Positions 24,943 to 34,486 of a DNA stretch of 64,000 nucleotides are shown one piece after another. The first letter of the stretch is position 1, and each line of letters begins with the position of its first letter. Where the stretch lies: assembly GCF_047634355.1 (NCBI RefSeq), contig NZ_JBLIAL010000002.1; one strand, 5' to 3'. Made by a program: the position numbers and the translations under genes. Under the pieces are notes generated by a model that saw nothing but the letters and a program-made list of their open reading frames with translations, was not told where the DNA came from and did not search any database. Source of the stretch: Porticoccus sp002341315 (lineage in GTDB: Bacteria; Pseudomonadota; Gammaproteobacteria; Pseudomonadales; Porticoccaceae).

Positions 24943-24997
24943 TGAACAGGCGTCACAGCGCAGCCAGCAAGTCTTTAAAAACGAGGTTGTTTAGTCC

Positions 24998-26539
24998 ATG
25001 TGTGGCGTTGTAGGAATTGTCGGTAAAAGCGATGTCAAATTGCAGCTCTATGATGCATTGACGATGCTTCAACATCGGGGTCAGGATGCCGCAGGCATCA
25101 TGACCTGTGTAGGTGGCCGCCTTAATCAGAGAAAAGGGGTCGGTCTGGTTCGGGATGTGTTCCACACCCGTCACATGGCCGAGCTGGAAGGGAACATGGG
25201 TATCGGCCATGTGCGCTATCCGACTGCCGGCAGTTCTGGTGCTGCCCTGGCCCAGCCATTTTATGTGAACTCTCCCTACGGGATCTGCATGGCACATAAT
25301 GGCAATCTGACCAATACCGATGAGCTGATGGAGCATCTTTTCAAGTCTGATCTCCGGCATATCAACACGGATTCAGATTCCGAAGCATTGCTCAACGTTT
25401 TTGCCCATGAACTGCACTTGCAGGGTAAATTGCAGCCCTTACCCGCCGATATTTTTGAAGCAGTGAGACGTGTGCATCGCCGTTGCCGGGGGGCTTACGC
25501 GGTAGTGGGCATGATTGCCAATTATGGCATGGTCGCTTTTCGGGACCCTCTTGGTATTCGTCCTCTGGTATTCGGCCAGCGCGAAACAGAACAGGGCATT
25601 GAGTATATTGTGGCATCGGAGAGTGTCGCACTGGATGTGCTCGGCTTTCAGCTGGTCCGGGATATTGAGCCGGGCGAGGCACTTTATGTGGATGAGCAGG
25701 GTGAGCTCCATTTACAGCAGTGTGCTGATAATCCGCAGTTGATGCCCTGTATCTTTGAGCATGTGTACTTTGCCCGTCCCGACTCCATTATTGACAGTAT
25801 TTCTGTTTACAAGTGTCGCTTGCGCATGGGTGAGCATCTGGCTGAGAAGATTCTCCGGCAATACCCGGAGCACGATATTGACGTGGTGATTCCTGTGCCT
25901 GATACCAGCCGGGTGGCTGCCCAGGCAATCGCTGAACATTTGCAGGTTAAATTCCGCGAGGGGTTCATGAAGAACCGCTATATCGGGCGGACATTTATTA
26001 TGCCGGGACAGAAGGAGCGCAAGAAGTCTGTGCGACAGAAACTGAATCCGGTGAAGCTGGAATTCAAGGGAAAAAATGTTTTGCTGGTGGATGACTCCAT
26101 TGTTCGGGGCACCACGTCCAGGGAAATCATTCAGATGGCCCGTGAGGCTGGAGCCAGTAAAGTCTATGTGGCTTCGGCTGCGCCGCCGGTTCGCTATCCC
26201 AATGTCTATGGTATCGACATGCCATCTGCACGGGAGCTGATTGCCCATGACAGAACCGAGCAGGAGGTCGCCACGCTGATCGGTGCTGACTGGTTGATTT
26301 ATCAGGAGCTGGAAGACCTTATCGCCAGTGCCAAAGAGGGCAATTCCGGTATTGTGTTCTTCGATTGTGCTGTCTTTGACGGTAAATATGTAACCGGTGA
26401 TGTCAATCAGGCTTATCTGGACAGGCTCGAATCAGTCCGCAACGATAAAGCCAAGAGCAATTCAAAAAAGGGTAAATCGCTATCCTCGGGAAATGGTGAG
26501 GTCATTGGCCTGCATAACTCGGAAATGGAACTCAGGTAA
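24998..26539 (+). CDS. purF: Amidophosphoribosyltransferase
   Basis: First committed enzyme of purine synthesis, 513 residues; makes phosphoribosylamine from PRPP and glutamine. Cys2 (MCGVVGIVG) is the glutaminase nucleophile after Met removal. The glutaminase domain shows LQHRGQDAAGI and GHVRYPTAGSS; the PRPP loop is VLLVDDSIVRGTTS. Its last base is the first base of the metZ start codon (TAATG), so the two are coupled. Confidence 0.97.
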   Translation: MCGVVGIVGKSDVKLQLYDALTMLQHRGQDAAGIMTCVGGRLNQRKGVGLVRDVFHTRHMAELEGNMGIGHVRYPTAGSSGAALAQPFYVNSPYGICMAHNGNLTNTDELMEHLFKSDLRHINTDSDSEALLNVFAHELHLQGKLQPLPADIFEAVRRVHRRCRGAYAVVGMIANYGMVAFRDPLGIRPLVFGQRETEQGIEYIVASESVALDVLGFQLVRDIEPGEALYVDEQGELHLQQCADNPQLMPCIFEHVYFARPDSIIDSISVYKCRLRMGEHLAEKILRQYPEHDIDVVIPVPDTSRVAAQAIAEHLQVKFREGFMKNRYIGRTFIMPGQKERKKSVRQKLNPVKLEFKGKNVLLVDDSIVRGTTSREIIQMAREAGASKVYVASAAPPVRYPNVYGIDMPSARELIAHDRTEQEVATLIGADWLIYQELEDLIASAKEGNSGIVFFDCAVFDGKYVTGDVNQAYLDRLESVRNDKAKSNSKKGKSLSSGNGEVIGLHNSEMELR

Positions 26540-27741
26540 TGAAAGCAGTCGACGACATTGATAATCCTCTTGCTGAAGCCGGACTGGATACACTAGCCAT
26601 CCGTGCTGGACAGCATCGTTCTGCAGAAGGCGAGCACAGTGAAGCCTTATTTCTGACGTCGAGCTACGTCTTTGCCAATGCTGCCGAGGCCGCAGCGCGA
26701 TTCTCTGGCGATCAATCAGGTAATGTCTATTCCCGCTATACCAATCCGACAGTGCGAACTTTTGAAGAGCGTATTGCGGCTCTGGAAGGGGCAGAGCAGG
26801 CCGTCGCGACCTCGTCGGGAATGGCGGCTATCCTGAGTACCTGTATGGCCTTTTTGAAAAGTGGCGATCATCTGGTCTGTTCACGAGATGTGTTTGGAAC
26901 GACCACGGTATTACTCGATAAATACCTCAGCAAGATGGGTGTGGAAACCACCTTTGTGCCAGTTACCGATCTCGCCTTGTGGAGACAGTCGATACGGCCT
27001 GAAACGAAACTGCTATTTCTGGAGACGCCTTCCAATCCACTCTGTGAAGTGGCGGATATTACTGCACTCGCTGAACTGGCCCGTGCAGAGGATGTACTTT
27101 TTGTTGTCGACAACTGTCTTTGCACACCGGCCCTGCAAAAACCACTCGCATTGGGTGCCGATCTGGTGATTCACTCGGCAACCAAATATCTCGATGGACA
27201 GGGACGCTGCCTCGGTGGGGTAGTTTGTGGGCGCAGCGAGCTGGTCAATGAAGTGTTGTCTTTTATTCGCAGTGCCGGGCCCACCATGAGCCCCTTTAAT
27301 GCCTGGGTATTTCTCAAGGGTCTTGAGACGCTGAGATTGAGAATGGATGCCCACTCTGCCAATGCCCAGCTATTGGCAGAGTGGTTGCAACAGCAACCGG
27401 CTGTTGAGCAGGTGTTTTACACCGGGCTGCCCGATCACCCCGGTCATCAGTTGGCAGCACGGCAACAGCGTGGTTTTGGTGGTGTCCTTTCATTTCGGGT
27501 GCGAGGCGGTCGGGAGCAGGCCTGGAAGGTTATCGACAGCACCAGAATACTTTCACTGACAGCGAATCTGGGGGATGCAAAAACGACCATTGTCCATCCC
27601 GCAACGACGACTCACGGTCGTTTGAACGATCAACAGAAAAAGGCTTCGGGCATCACTGAAAACCTGATTCGTGTTGCCGTTGGCCTCGAGGACATTGAGG
27701 ATATCAAGAGCGACCTATTGCATGGTTTGACTGCTATCTGA
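26539..27741 (+). CDS. metZ: O-succinylhomoserine sulfhydrylase
   Basis: PLP enzyme of 400 residues of the Cys/Met-metabolism family, which makes homocysteine directly from O-succinylhomoserine and sulfide. The PLP lysine is K216 in HSATKYLDGQGR; SSYVFANAAEAA, YSRYTNPTVRTFEERIAALEGAE and SGMAAI are typical. The purF-metZ linkage is as in Pseudomonas, which supports MetZ over the closely similar MetB or MetY. Confidence 0.9.
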   Translation: MKAVDDIDNPLAEAGLDTLAIRAGQHRSAEGEHSEALFLTSSYVFANAAEAAARFSGDQSGNVYSRYTNPTVRTFEERIAALEGAEQAVATSSGMAAILSTCMAFLKSGDHLVCSRDVFGTTTVLLDKYLSKMGVETTFVPVTDLALWRQSIRPETKLLFLETPSNPLCEVADITALAELARAEDVLFVVDNCLCTPALQKPLALGADLVIHSATKYLDGQGRCLGGVVCGRSELVNEVLSFIRSAGPTMSPFNAWVFLKGLETLRLRMDAHSANAQLLAEWLQQQPAVEQVFYTGLPDHPGHQLAARQQRGFGGVLSFRVRGGREQAWKVIDSTRILSLTANLGDAKTTIVHPATTTHGRLNDQQKKASGITENLIRVAVGLEDIEDIKSDLLHGLTAI

Positions 27742-27781
27742 TTCCTTCCTCATAATCACACTCAATATGGAAGTGAACAAT

Positions 27782-28699
27782 ATGCGTCAGGTGGTAGACA
27801 AATTGGTCACCTCTATCGGTAGGGTGCTGATAGGCAAGGATGAACAGATCCGGCTGGCGATTACCTGTCTGTTTGCCGGTGGCCACCTGCTCATCGAAGA
27901 TATGCCGGGTATGGGGAAAACCACCCTGGCACAGGGGCTTGCCGCTGTTCTGGGCCTCTCCTACAACCGTGTTCAATTCACCAGTGACCTGTTGCCTGCC
28001 GATATATTGGGCATTTCTGTTTATGACCGAACCCGGGGACAGTTTGAATTTCACCCCGGCCCGGTGTTCAGCCAATTGTTGCTCGCTGATGAAATAAACC
28101 GCACGACACCCAAAACCCAGAGTGCATTACTGGAAGCGATGGCCGAGGGCCAGGTGACGGTGGAGGGCGAAACCCGCCCGTTGCCGCATCCATTTTTTGT
28201 GATAGCCACCCAGAACCCGCTGACACAATCGGGGACCTATCCATTGCCGGAGTCACAACTGGATCGCTTTCTGATGCGCATCGAGCTGGGTTATCCGGAC
28301 CCACGCTCCGAACGGGCATTGTTGTCAGGGGTCAATCCCCGCAGTCGATTGGCCGAGATCAAAACCTTATTGCCAGCAAAGCAGCTGTTGCAGATCCAGC
28401 AACACGTAGCGGATGTCAAAGTGGCTGAAAATCTGGTGGACTACCTGCAACGGTTGGTGCAATTTACCCGCGATGACCCCGCTTTTTACTACGGGTTATC
28501 TCCACGCGGTGCATTGGCCGCACTGCAATGTGCCCGTGCCTGGGCTCTGATCCATGGCCGGCAATATGTGATCCCTGAAGATATTCAGGCAGTTTTTCCC
28601 TCCGTTGCAGGTCATCGGTTGCGTGGTGCCGGGGAATGCGCCAATCACGATGGCGATGTGCTTGCCAGTCGGGTGCTAAACGCAGTGGATATTTTTTAG
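27782..28699 (+). CDS. MoxR-family AAA+ ATPase
   Basis: MoxR-type chaperone ATPase of 305 residues from the preferred ATG, which follows GGAAG with 8-nt spacing; an ATG at 27767 is an alternative. Walker A is GMPGMGKTTLAQG, Walker B is LLADEINRTTPKTQSALLEAM, and sensor 1 is VIATQNP. These ATPases usually help assemble or activate partner complexes. It is followed by a DUF58 protein and a TgpA-type transglutaminase, the standard three-gene arrangement. Confidence 0.92.
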   Translation: MRQVVDKLVTSIGRVLIGKDEQIRLAITCLFAGGHLLIEDMPGMGKTTLAQGLAAVLGLSYNRVQFTSDLLPADILGISVYDRTRGQFEFHPGPVFSQLLLADEINRTTPKTQSALLEAMAEGQVTVEGETRPLPHPFFVIATQNPLTQSGTYPLPESQLDRFLMRIELGYPDPRSERALLSGVNPRSRLAEIKTLLPAKQLLQIQQHVADVKVAENLVDYLQRLVQFTRDDPAFYYGLSPRGALAALQCARAWALIHGRQYVIPEDIQAVFPSVAGHRLRGAGECANHDGDVLASRVLNAVDIF

Positions 28700-28775
28700 A
28701 CAAACAGCGGACGATGAAGTCGGAGCACGACGTGGAAGTATTTTCGCCCCGTGCTGCAGGACAAAAAAGGCCGTC

Positions 28776-29765
28776 ATGATCAGTCGATTCAGGCAATTTT
28801 TTCAGCAACTCTACGCACGTTGGTTGGGACACCGATTGCCACCTGCCCGGCAGGTACAGCTGAATACCCGCAGTCTTTTTATTTTTCCCTCCAAAGCGGG
28901 ATTTTCGTTTGTGTTACTGGTCGTACTTTGCTGGCTGGTGGCCACCAATTATGAAAATAATCTGGTATTCGGTATTACCTGCCTGCTGACAGCGATTTTT
29001 GTAGTGGCCATACTGCACAGCTTTGCGAATTTGTCCGGCCTCAATATCAGTTGTTCTCGAGTAAGCTCTGGCCATGCCGGACATCCGCTAACGATTGAGC
29101 TGGTCCTTCATCAATCGGGTAAACGTCTGCGCGAAAACCTTATCTTCGCATTCGACGGACATGAACCGGTTGCCATTGATATAGCGGCGACTGAGGAAGC
29201 TCGGGTAAAGCTGGGCTTTGTCCCCGCCAGCAGGGGGCTGATTGATCCCGGCCGGTTGTGTGTGGAGAGCCTCTACCCGTTAGGACTGTTCAGGGTGTGG
29301 ACGCAGATAGATCTGAATATCCGTTGCCTTGTCTATCCATCGCCACAGACAGCGCTGAATCGACGAACCACTGCCAGCCCCATGGATGGAGGCGAGGGAT
29401 TGATAGTGCAGATTCTTGAGGGCGGTGAGGATTTTATCGGGCTGAGTGATTACCGTCCCGGTGACTCGCCGAAGCGCATTGCCTGGAAGCAGTTTGCCCG
29501 GGAGCAGGGGCTATATACGAAACATTATGGGTCGGCCCAGGACGAGCGGCTCTGGCTGGATTGGGATGCATTTCCCGGGCTCGATACCGAAGCCAGATTA
29601 TCGAGGCTCTGTGGCCTTCTGCTCAGTATTGTGCCATTGGACATCCCCTATGGACTGAAGCTGCCGGGCCTGACCATTGCGCCCAATACCACGGATTCAC
29701 ATCGCCTTCAGGTGCTTCGGGAGTTGGCCCTGTTTGGCCTGCCAGACCGGGGAGGGGAGTGGTGA
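28776..29765 (+). CDS. DUF58 domain membrane protein
   Basis: Protein of 329 residues with two N-terminal membrane helices (about 37-55 and 60-82) followed by a soluble part carrying the DUF58 motif, seen as DYRPGDSPKRIAWKQFAREQGLYTK. DUF58 proteins pair with MoxR ATPases; their exact function is not known. The start has an AAAGG site. Its stop overlaps the transglutaminase start (GTGA), so the two are translationally coupled. Confidence 0.88.
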   Translation: MISRFRQFFQQLYARWLGHRLPPARQVQLNTRSLFIFPSKAGFSFVLLVVLCWLVATNYENNLVFGITCLLTAIFVVAILHSFANLSGLNISCSRVSSGHAGHPLTIELVLHQSGKRLRENLIFAFDGHEPVAIDIAATEEARVKLGFVPASRGLIDPGRLCVESLYPLGLFRVWTQIDLNIRCLVYPSPQTALNRRTTASPMDGGEGLIVQILEGGEDFIGLSDYRPGDSPKRIAWKQFAREQGLYTKHYGSAQDERLWLDWDAFPGLDTEARLSRLCGLLLSIVPLDIPYGLKLPGLTIAPNTTDSHRLQVLRELALFGLPDRGGEW

Positions 29766-31780
29766 CATCGCCTGTCTGGAAAATTCACCGAAATGGCCTG
29801 TTCTGGCTGCTGGTAGCCTTTGCTGCCGTGATTGTTCTCCATGCAGATCATCTGCCCAGCTGGATACTTCTGGCAGCTTTGGTGGCCACAATATGGCGAA
29901 TCCAGCTTTATCGAAGCGCCTGGCGCCCTCCCTCCCGGCTGATTAAAACGGGTCTGTTGGGGCTCTGTCTGGCGGGGCTGGTGGTCGAATACGGTAGTCC
30001 GGTTGGACTTGAACCTATGGTGGCACTGCTGGTTTCGGCTTACCTTTTAAAGCTGCTCGAAATGCACCACCGTCGCGATGCCTATCTGGTAGTTTTCCTG
30101 GCCTTTTTTATCACTGCACTGGATGCATTGTTTGACCAATCTATCGGTAACACCCTCTATATCATCGGCTGTCTGTTACTGGTTCTGGCAGCATTGCTCG
30201 GCTTGCACGGCAGTGACGCTGATGATGGGCAACTGAGACCGTTTGGTAAGGCGATGGCCATCATGGTGCAGGCTCTGCCGCTCATGTTGCTGTTATTTAT
30301 CTTGATGCCGAGGCTCGGCGCACTATGGTCGGTGCCTATGCAACAGCAAAGCGCCAAAACTGGTGTCACTGATACGATGTCTCCCGGTGACTTCAGCCGG
30401 TTGGGCCGTTCCGGTGAGCTGGCTTTCCGGGTGAGCTTTGAAGGCGCGATTCCCGCCCAGCAAAATCTCTACTGGCGGGGTTTGGTGCTCGCCGAATTCG
30501 ACGGACGCACCTGGTCCAGATCGCCACTTTCGCGTTTTCAGGACAGCAGCCTTGTGCAATGGTATGGCGATCCTCCCAAAAGCTGGGATCAGCGCATTGA
30601 ACGGAAGGGTGAGCCCCTGACATTCAGTGTGGTTATCGAACCCACTCAGCAGCGCTGGCTCTATGCCCTCGATACACCAAAACCTGACAGTGAGGGTGTT
30701 GGTCTGACCAGGGATTATCGCCTGATTTCTGCCTATCCTCTGCGGAGTAAAAAACAGTATCGTGTCAACAGTTGGCCCGAGCATCGTCTCGAAGCTCAAG
30801 GGCTATCCTCTCAGCATCGGGCAGTTTATCTGCAGCTTCCCGAAGAATTTAACCCCCGCACCCGGGAGCTGGCCAGTCGCTGGCGCAAGACGGTCAGCGA
30901 TGATCGTGAGCTGGTATCGAGGGTGTTGACGCTATACAACAGCGAGTTTGTCTACACGCTGCAACCGCCACAACTGGGTACACATTCTGTGGATGAGTTT
31001 CTGTTTGATAGCCAGCGGGGCTTCTGTGAGCATTTTGCCGGCAGCTTCGTGTTTTTTATGCGTGCTGCCGGTATTCCGGCAAGGGTCGTTGCTGGCTATC
31101 AGGGTGGCGAACGCCACCCCGACGACTATCTGGTTGTACGTCAATATGATGCCCATGCCTGGGCGGAAATCTGGCTGGAGGGTAGGGGCTGGGTGAGAGT
31201 TGACCCGACCGCCGTGGTAGCACCTCAGCGTATTGAGCAGGATTTGCAGTCGGTGTTGGGTAGCGAGACAGATTTTTTAGCGGATTCACCGGTTTCACTG
31301 GTGCGCTTTCGCCATATCGGCTGGCTGAATCAACTGCGTTTGCAGATCGAGTCGCTCAATTACAACTGGGCCCTGTGGGTGCTGGGTTACGACCAGATAC
31401 AGACCGCTTTTCTGCGCAACCTGCTGGGTGACAACTCGCCCTGGCGAATCGCGCTGGCTCTGACTGGGGTAGGTGGCGGTTTGCTGCTATTGCTCGGTTT
31501 CTGGGTGTTACTGCCGCGTCGCCGCGAGCGATCCCGTGATCTATTGGACAGGGAGTTTCTCCGACTATGCCAAAAACTCGAAAAAGCCGGTTTTCCCAGG
31601 CAGGTGGGTGAAGGGCCAAGAGATTATGCACGGCGCGTTGCTGAATCCAGACCCGAATTGGCCAGAGATCTGGTCGAAGTGACCCGAATGTATGAAACCA
31701 TGCGCTATGCTGGCGAAACACCTGACGCACAAACCCTCGCCAGGACAATTCGTACTCTGCGCGTTAATCGTTCAGGATAG
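29762..31780 (+). CDS. tgpA: Membrane transglutaminase-like protein TgpA
   Basis: Inner-membrane protein of 672 residues: several N-terminal membrane helices (about residues 15-190), then a periplasmic transglutaminase-like domain with the catalytic triad Cys422 (GFCEHFAGSF), His465 (DAHAWAEIW) and Asp481 (VRVDPT), then a last membrane helix and a cytoplasmic C-terminal domain. P. aeruginosa TgpA has this layout and length and is essential there. The frame is open upstream inside the DUF58 gene, but GTG at 29762 with GGAGGGGA before it and a 4-bp overlap is the natural start. Confidence 0.9.
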   Translation: MTSPVWKIHRNGLFWLLVAFAAVIVLHADHLPSWILLAALVATIWRIQLYRSAWRPPSRLIKTGLLGLCLAGLVVEYGSPVGLEPMVALLVSAYLLKLLEMHHRRDAYLVVFLAFFITALDALFDQSIGNTLYIIGCLLLVLAALLGLHGSDADDGQLRPFGKAMAIMVQALPLMLLLFILMPRLGALWSVPMQQQSAKTGVTDTMSPGDFSRLGRSGELAFRVSFEGAIPAQQNLYWRGLVLAEFDGRTWSRSPLSRFQDSSLVQWYGDPPKSWDQRIERKGEPLTFSVVIEPTQQRWLYALDTPKPDSEGVGLTRDYRLISAYPLRSKKQYRVNSWPEHRLEAQGLSSQHRAVYLQLPEEFNPRTRELASRWRKTVSDDRELVSRVLTLYNSEFVYTLQPPQLGTHSVDEFLFDSQRGFCEHFAGSFVFFMRAAGIPARVVAGYQGGERHPDDYLVVRQYDAHAWAEIWLEGRGWVRVDPTAVVAPQRIEQDLQSVLGSETDFLADSPVSLVRFRHIGWLNQLRLQIESLNYNWALWVLGYDQIQTAFLRNLLGDNSPWRIALALTGVGGGLLLLLGFWVLLPRRRERSRDLLDREFLRLCQKLEKAGFPRQVGEGPRDYARRVAESRPELARDLVEVTRMYETMRYAGETPDAQTLARTIRTLRVNRSG

Positions 31781-31785
31781 TGCTG

Positions 31786-32460
31786 TTATTTGGTCAGCAT
31801 ATTGCGGGCCCCCTTAACGAAGGAAGTCGCCTTGTCTTCCTGTTCGTATTCGGCGGCGGGCTGGTTGATCCCCCGTTGGAAAGCGGGCCGTTCGTCCAGC
31901 CGTTCAACCCATCGTTGCAAGTGGGGAAAGGGTTTGATGTCAATCCCGGACCAGTCGTAAATTCGTACCCAGGCCCAATTGGCGATATCGGCGATACTCA
32001 GCTCATTGGCGAGAAACAGCCTGCCTTTCAGATGACTGTCCAAAACGCCAAAGAGACGTTTTACCTCGTTTTGATAACGATCGATTGCCGGTTGGTAGGT
32101 TTCGTTCCAGTAACGATACCAGACGTTGGCCTGGCCCATCATCGGGCCGATACCGCCCATTTGGAACATCAACCACTGCAGCGTGCGGGAGCGCTCTTTT
32201 GGATCGCTCGATAGTAACTGCCCGGTTTTCTCCGCCAGATAGATCAATATGGCGCCCGACTCAAAAACCGTAAAATTGTCATTGGCGCGATCTACAATAG
32301 TGGGGATTCTGCCATTGGGATTGAGTGCAAGGTACCATGGCTGTTTTTGTTCATTATCGCTCAGGCTGAGCACGTGCATGTCATAGGGCAGATCCAGTTC
32401 TTCAAGTGCGATACTGACTTTGTGGCCATTGGGTGTGGCAGCAGTGTAGAGTTCAATCAT
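31786..32460 (-). CDS. Glutathione S-transferase, Ure2/YfcG-like
   Basis: Cytosolic GST of 224 residues. The thioredoxin-like N-terminus reads MIELYTAATPNGHKVSIALEEL and LNPNGRIPTIVD, and the glutathione-contacting FESGAILIYLAEKTG follows; the helical C-terminal domain is complete. TPNGHK is the hallmark of YfcG/YghU (nu-class) enzymes, which have disulfide reductase activity toward oxidised substrates and lack the usual catalytic Tyr/Ser. It ends 5 bp from the convergent TgpA stop. Confidence 0.9.
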   Translation of the reverse strand: MIELYTAATPNGHKVSIALEELDLPYDMHVLSLSDNEQKQPWYLALNPNGRIPTIVDRANDNFTVFESGAILIYLAEKTGQLLSSDPKERSRTLQWLMFQMGGIGPMMGQANVWYRYWNETYQPAIDRYQNEVKRLFGVLDSHLKGRLFLANELSIADIANWAWVRIYDWSGIDIKPFPHLQRWVERLDERPAFQRGINQPAAEYEQEDKATSFVKGARNMLTK

Positions 32461-32540
32461 GGGTAATGTGCTCCTGATCCAGGTTAGCAGAGATTAGGAC
32501 AGTAGATTCATGGTGGCAAGCGGAACACAGGAGCCGAGAT

Positions 32541-33188
32541 ATGTTTGGTTATTCCCACAAAGCACAGATGGTCAGTCCCGAGGAGGCGCTGCCGGGTCGT
32601 GCTGAACCGCTGGTTGTTGGTAATCGACACATGCTGACAGGCCATTCGCTAAAGGCACCTTTTCCCGATGGCATGCAACAGATCATCCTCGGTATGGGAT
32701 GTTTCTGGGGGGCCGAGCGCCTTTTCTGGACGCAACCCGGTGTCTATAGCACGGCAGTGGGCTATGCCGGTGGTTACACCGAGAACCCTACCTATGAAGA
32801 GGTCTGTTCGGGGTTAACCGGCCACACCGAAGTGGTTCTGGTGGTTTTTGATCCGGATGTGATTCGTCTGACAACACTGCTCGAGCTGTTCTGGACATCC
32901 CACGATCCCACACAGGGGATGCGTCAGGGCAATGACAGGGGAACCCAGTACCGTTCAGCCATTTATTGCTTCGATGAAGGCCAATACCAGTTAGCAGAAA
33001 AATCACGTGAAGCATTTCAACGCGAATTGGAAAAGCGTGATTTCCCTCCGATCACCACAGAAATCACTTTGTCCTGCCCGTTTTATTATGCGGAGGACTA
33101 TCATCAGCAATATTTGGCGAAGAACCCGGGTGGTTATTGTGGTCTTAGGGGAACGGGTGTGTCATTCCGGCTCGAGAAGCCGGAATGA
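32541..33188 (+). CDS. msrA: Peptide methionine sulfoxide reductase A
   Basis: Repairs S-methionine sulfoxide in proteins. 215 residues with the long N-terminal arm typical of E. coli-type MsrA; the catalytic Cys is C54 in GMGCFWGAERLFW. TAVGYAGGYTENPTYEEVCSGLTGHTE and DPTQGMRQGNDRGTQYRSAIY are conserved. Resolving cysteines are probably in the C-terminal GGYCGLRGTG region. The last codons and the stop form one arm of a perfect inverted repeat. Confidence 0.96.
   Translation: MFGYSHKAQMVSPEEALPGRAEPLVVGNRHMLTGHSLKAPFPDGMQQIILGMGCFWGAERLFWTQPGVYSTAVGYAGGYTENPTYEEVCSGLTGHTEVVLVVFDPDVIRLTTLLELFWTSHDPTQGMRQGNDRGTQYRSAIYCFDEGQYQLAEKSREAFQRELEKRDFPPITTEITLSCPFYYAEDYHQQYLAKNPGGYCGLRGTGVSFRLEKPE
33162..33188. 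terminator. Perfect 11-bp inverted repeat at msrA 3' end
   Basis: TCATTCCGGCT (33162-33172) and AGCCGGAATGA (33178-33188) are exact complements around a 5-nt loop. It lies between convergent msrA and the ferritin-like gene and contains the msrA stop codon. No T-run on either side, so it is a bidirectional 3'-end or stability hairpin rather than a textbook terminator. Confidence 0.55.
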
Positions 33189-33200
33189 TCGCAGAGAAAC

Positions 33201-33656
33201 TCAGCTACTGAACGACTTGATATCACCCGGCTTGCGCAGCATCTTGTCAACTTCTGCCGCGTGCATTTCTTCTTCTGCTATTTTTTGCCGGGCATATTCT
33301 TCGAGCATGACCGAATTGTCTTTGACGAGCGCCAGTAGTTCGTAATAGAGGGCTTTTGCCAGTGCCTCCTGCTCCATTGACTCCCGAAGAATGTCGCCGA
33401 TGTCATGTCGATGGGTTTCCAGCAGTGGCCCGATGGCCAGTGACGGGTGCCCACCCAGAGCGGTAATCATTTCCCCCGCTGCCTGAGCGTGGACAAGACT
33501 GTTGTCGGCTTCCTCCCTCAGCCAGCTCACGATGGGAATGCGGTTGTAGCCATAAACCATCAGCGCATAGTGGTTGTAACGAACCACACCAGCGAGCTCG
33601 AATTCCATAATTTTATTGAGTAACTCAATAATCTGATCCTGGTTTTTCATTGACAA
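33201..33656 (-). CDS. Bacterioferritin-like (ferritin-like di-iron) protein
   Basis: Four-helix ferritin-like protein of 151 residues. Candidate iron ligands are E20 (helix A), a Glu in the helix C region (E95-E106) and E129xxH132 (EEEMHAAE, helix D). In the helix B position where bacterioferritin has ExxH, this protein reads S53-L-V-H56, so one usual bridging Glu is absent; E48/E49 lie one turn earlier. It belongs to a group usually labelled bacterioferritin (LAGVVRYNHYALMVYG, PLLETHRHDIGDILRES), but iron storage is not proven. No haem-ligand Met was identified with confidence. Confidence 0.75.
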   Translation of the reverse strand: MSMKNQDQIIELLNKIMEFELAGVVRYNHYALMVYGYNRIPIVSWLREEADNSLVHAQAAGEMITALGGHPSLAIGPLLETHRHDIGDILRESMEQEALAKALYYELLALVKDNSVMLEEYARQKIAEEEMHAAEVDKMLRKPGDIKSFSS

Positions 33657-33757
33657 TCCTCGTTTTCATAAACTTTGATAATCACAGTTTTCATAAAGCA
33701 TAGATGATGGGCCACTGTGCGGCCAGTGTTCCTCTTGCCCGTCAGACACTTTCCCGG

Positions 33758-34486
33758 CTAGAAAAAGGCATCCAGTAGCATCGCCACACCACAGATTGGC
33801 ATGAGGGTGAGCGTGTAGACCCGAAAACGATGCTCATCAACCTTTTTCAGGTGGTGTCGGGCATACCATACACCCAGGGCACCACCCAAACCAATCACCA
33901 GGCCATAGCCGGCAATCTCCAGTGTCATGGCGCCGAAGCCGGTGTAGGCCAGCAGTTTGGTCAGTTGCAGTACCAGTGAATTGATTGCTTTTGTGGCAAT
34001 AAGCTGCTCTTTCTGCAGACCGTAGTTCAGCAGAAAGGGGTTTTGCACCGGTCCGGTTCCGCCCACCAGTGCGGACAGGAAGGCAACGCCGAGCCCCAGC
34101 GGAAAGAACCACTGGCGCCGCATCACAAAAGAGCGGCCGGATTTGCCAAAACGGTACTGAAACACCGTCGATATCAAAAACAACGCCAACGCCAGTTGTA
34201 TCCAGAAAACCGGAATCTGGCTAAAGGTCCAGGCGCCGAGTATCGCGCCACACAGACTGCCGGGAATCATCCAGCGACATACCTGCCAATCGACACTATC
34301 CCTGAACAGCCAGGCACGGGAAGGGTTCGCCAGAAAGGCACCCAGGCTGATGGCCGGTGCCACCGTTTGCGGACCAATCAGCAGTGCAACCAGGGGAATC
34401 ATCAACATGGCAGCGCCACCAGCGGCGACGGTGCTGATAAACCATGCTACAAGTCCTGCAATAAACAGAATCGATGCAATGATCAT
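33758..34486 (-). CDS. TauE/SafE family sulfite/anion exporter
   Basis: Polytopic inner-membrane protein of 242 residues with about seven or eight helices, of the TauE/SafE (DUF81) family, which exports sulfite, sulfoacetate and other organosulfur anions. VAWFISTVAAGGAAMLMIPL and GLGVAFLSALVGGTGPVQNPFLL carry the conserved glycine-rich repeat halves. The start overlaps the stop of the upstream sulfurtransferase by 4 bp (ATGA), which suggests a joint role in sulfur metabolism, perhaps disposal of sulfite or thiosulfate. Confidence 0.85.
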   Translation of the reverse strand: MIIASILFIAGLVAWFISTVAAGGAAMLMIPLVALLIGPQTVAPAISLGAFLANPSRAWLFRDSVDWQVCRWMIPGSLCGAILGAWTFSQIPVFWIQLALALFLISTVFQYRFGKSGRSFVMRRQWFFPLGLGVAFLSALVGGTGPVQNPFLLNYGLQKEQLIATKAINSLVLQLTKLLAYTGFGAMTLEIAGYGLVIGLGGALGVWYARHHLKKVDEHRFRVYTLTLMPICGVAMLLDAFF

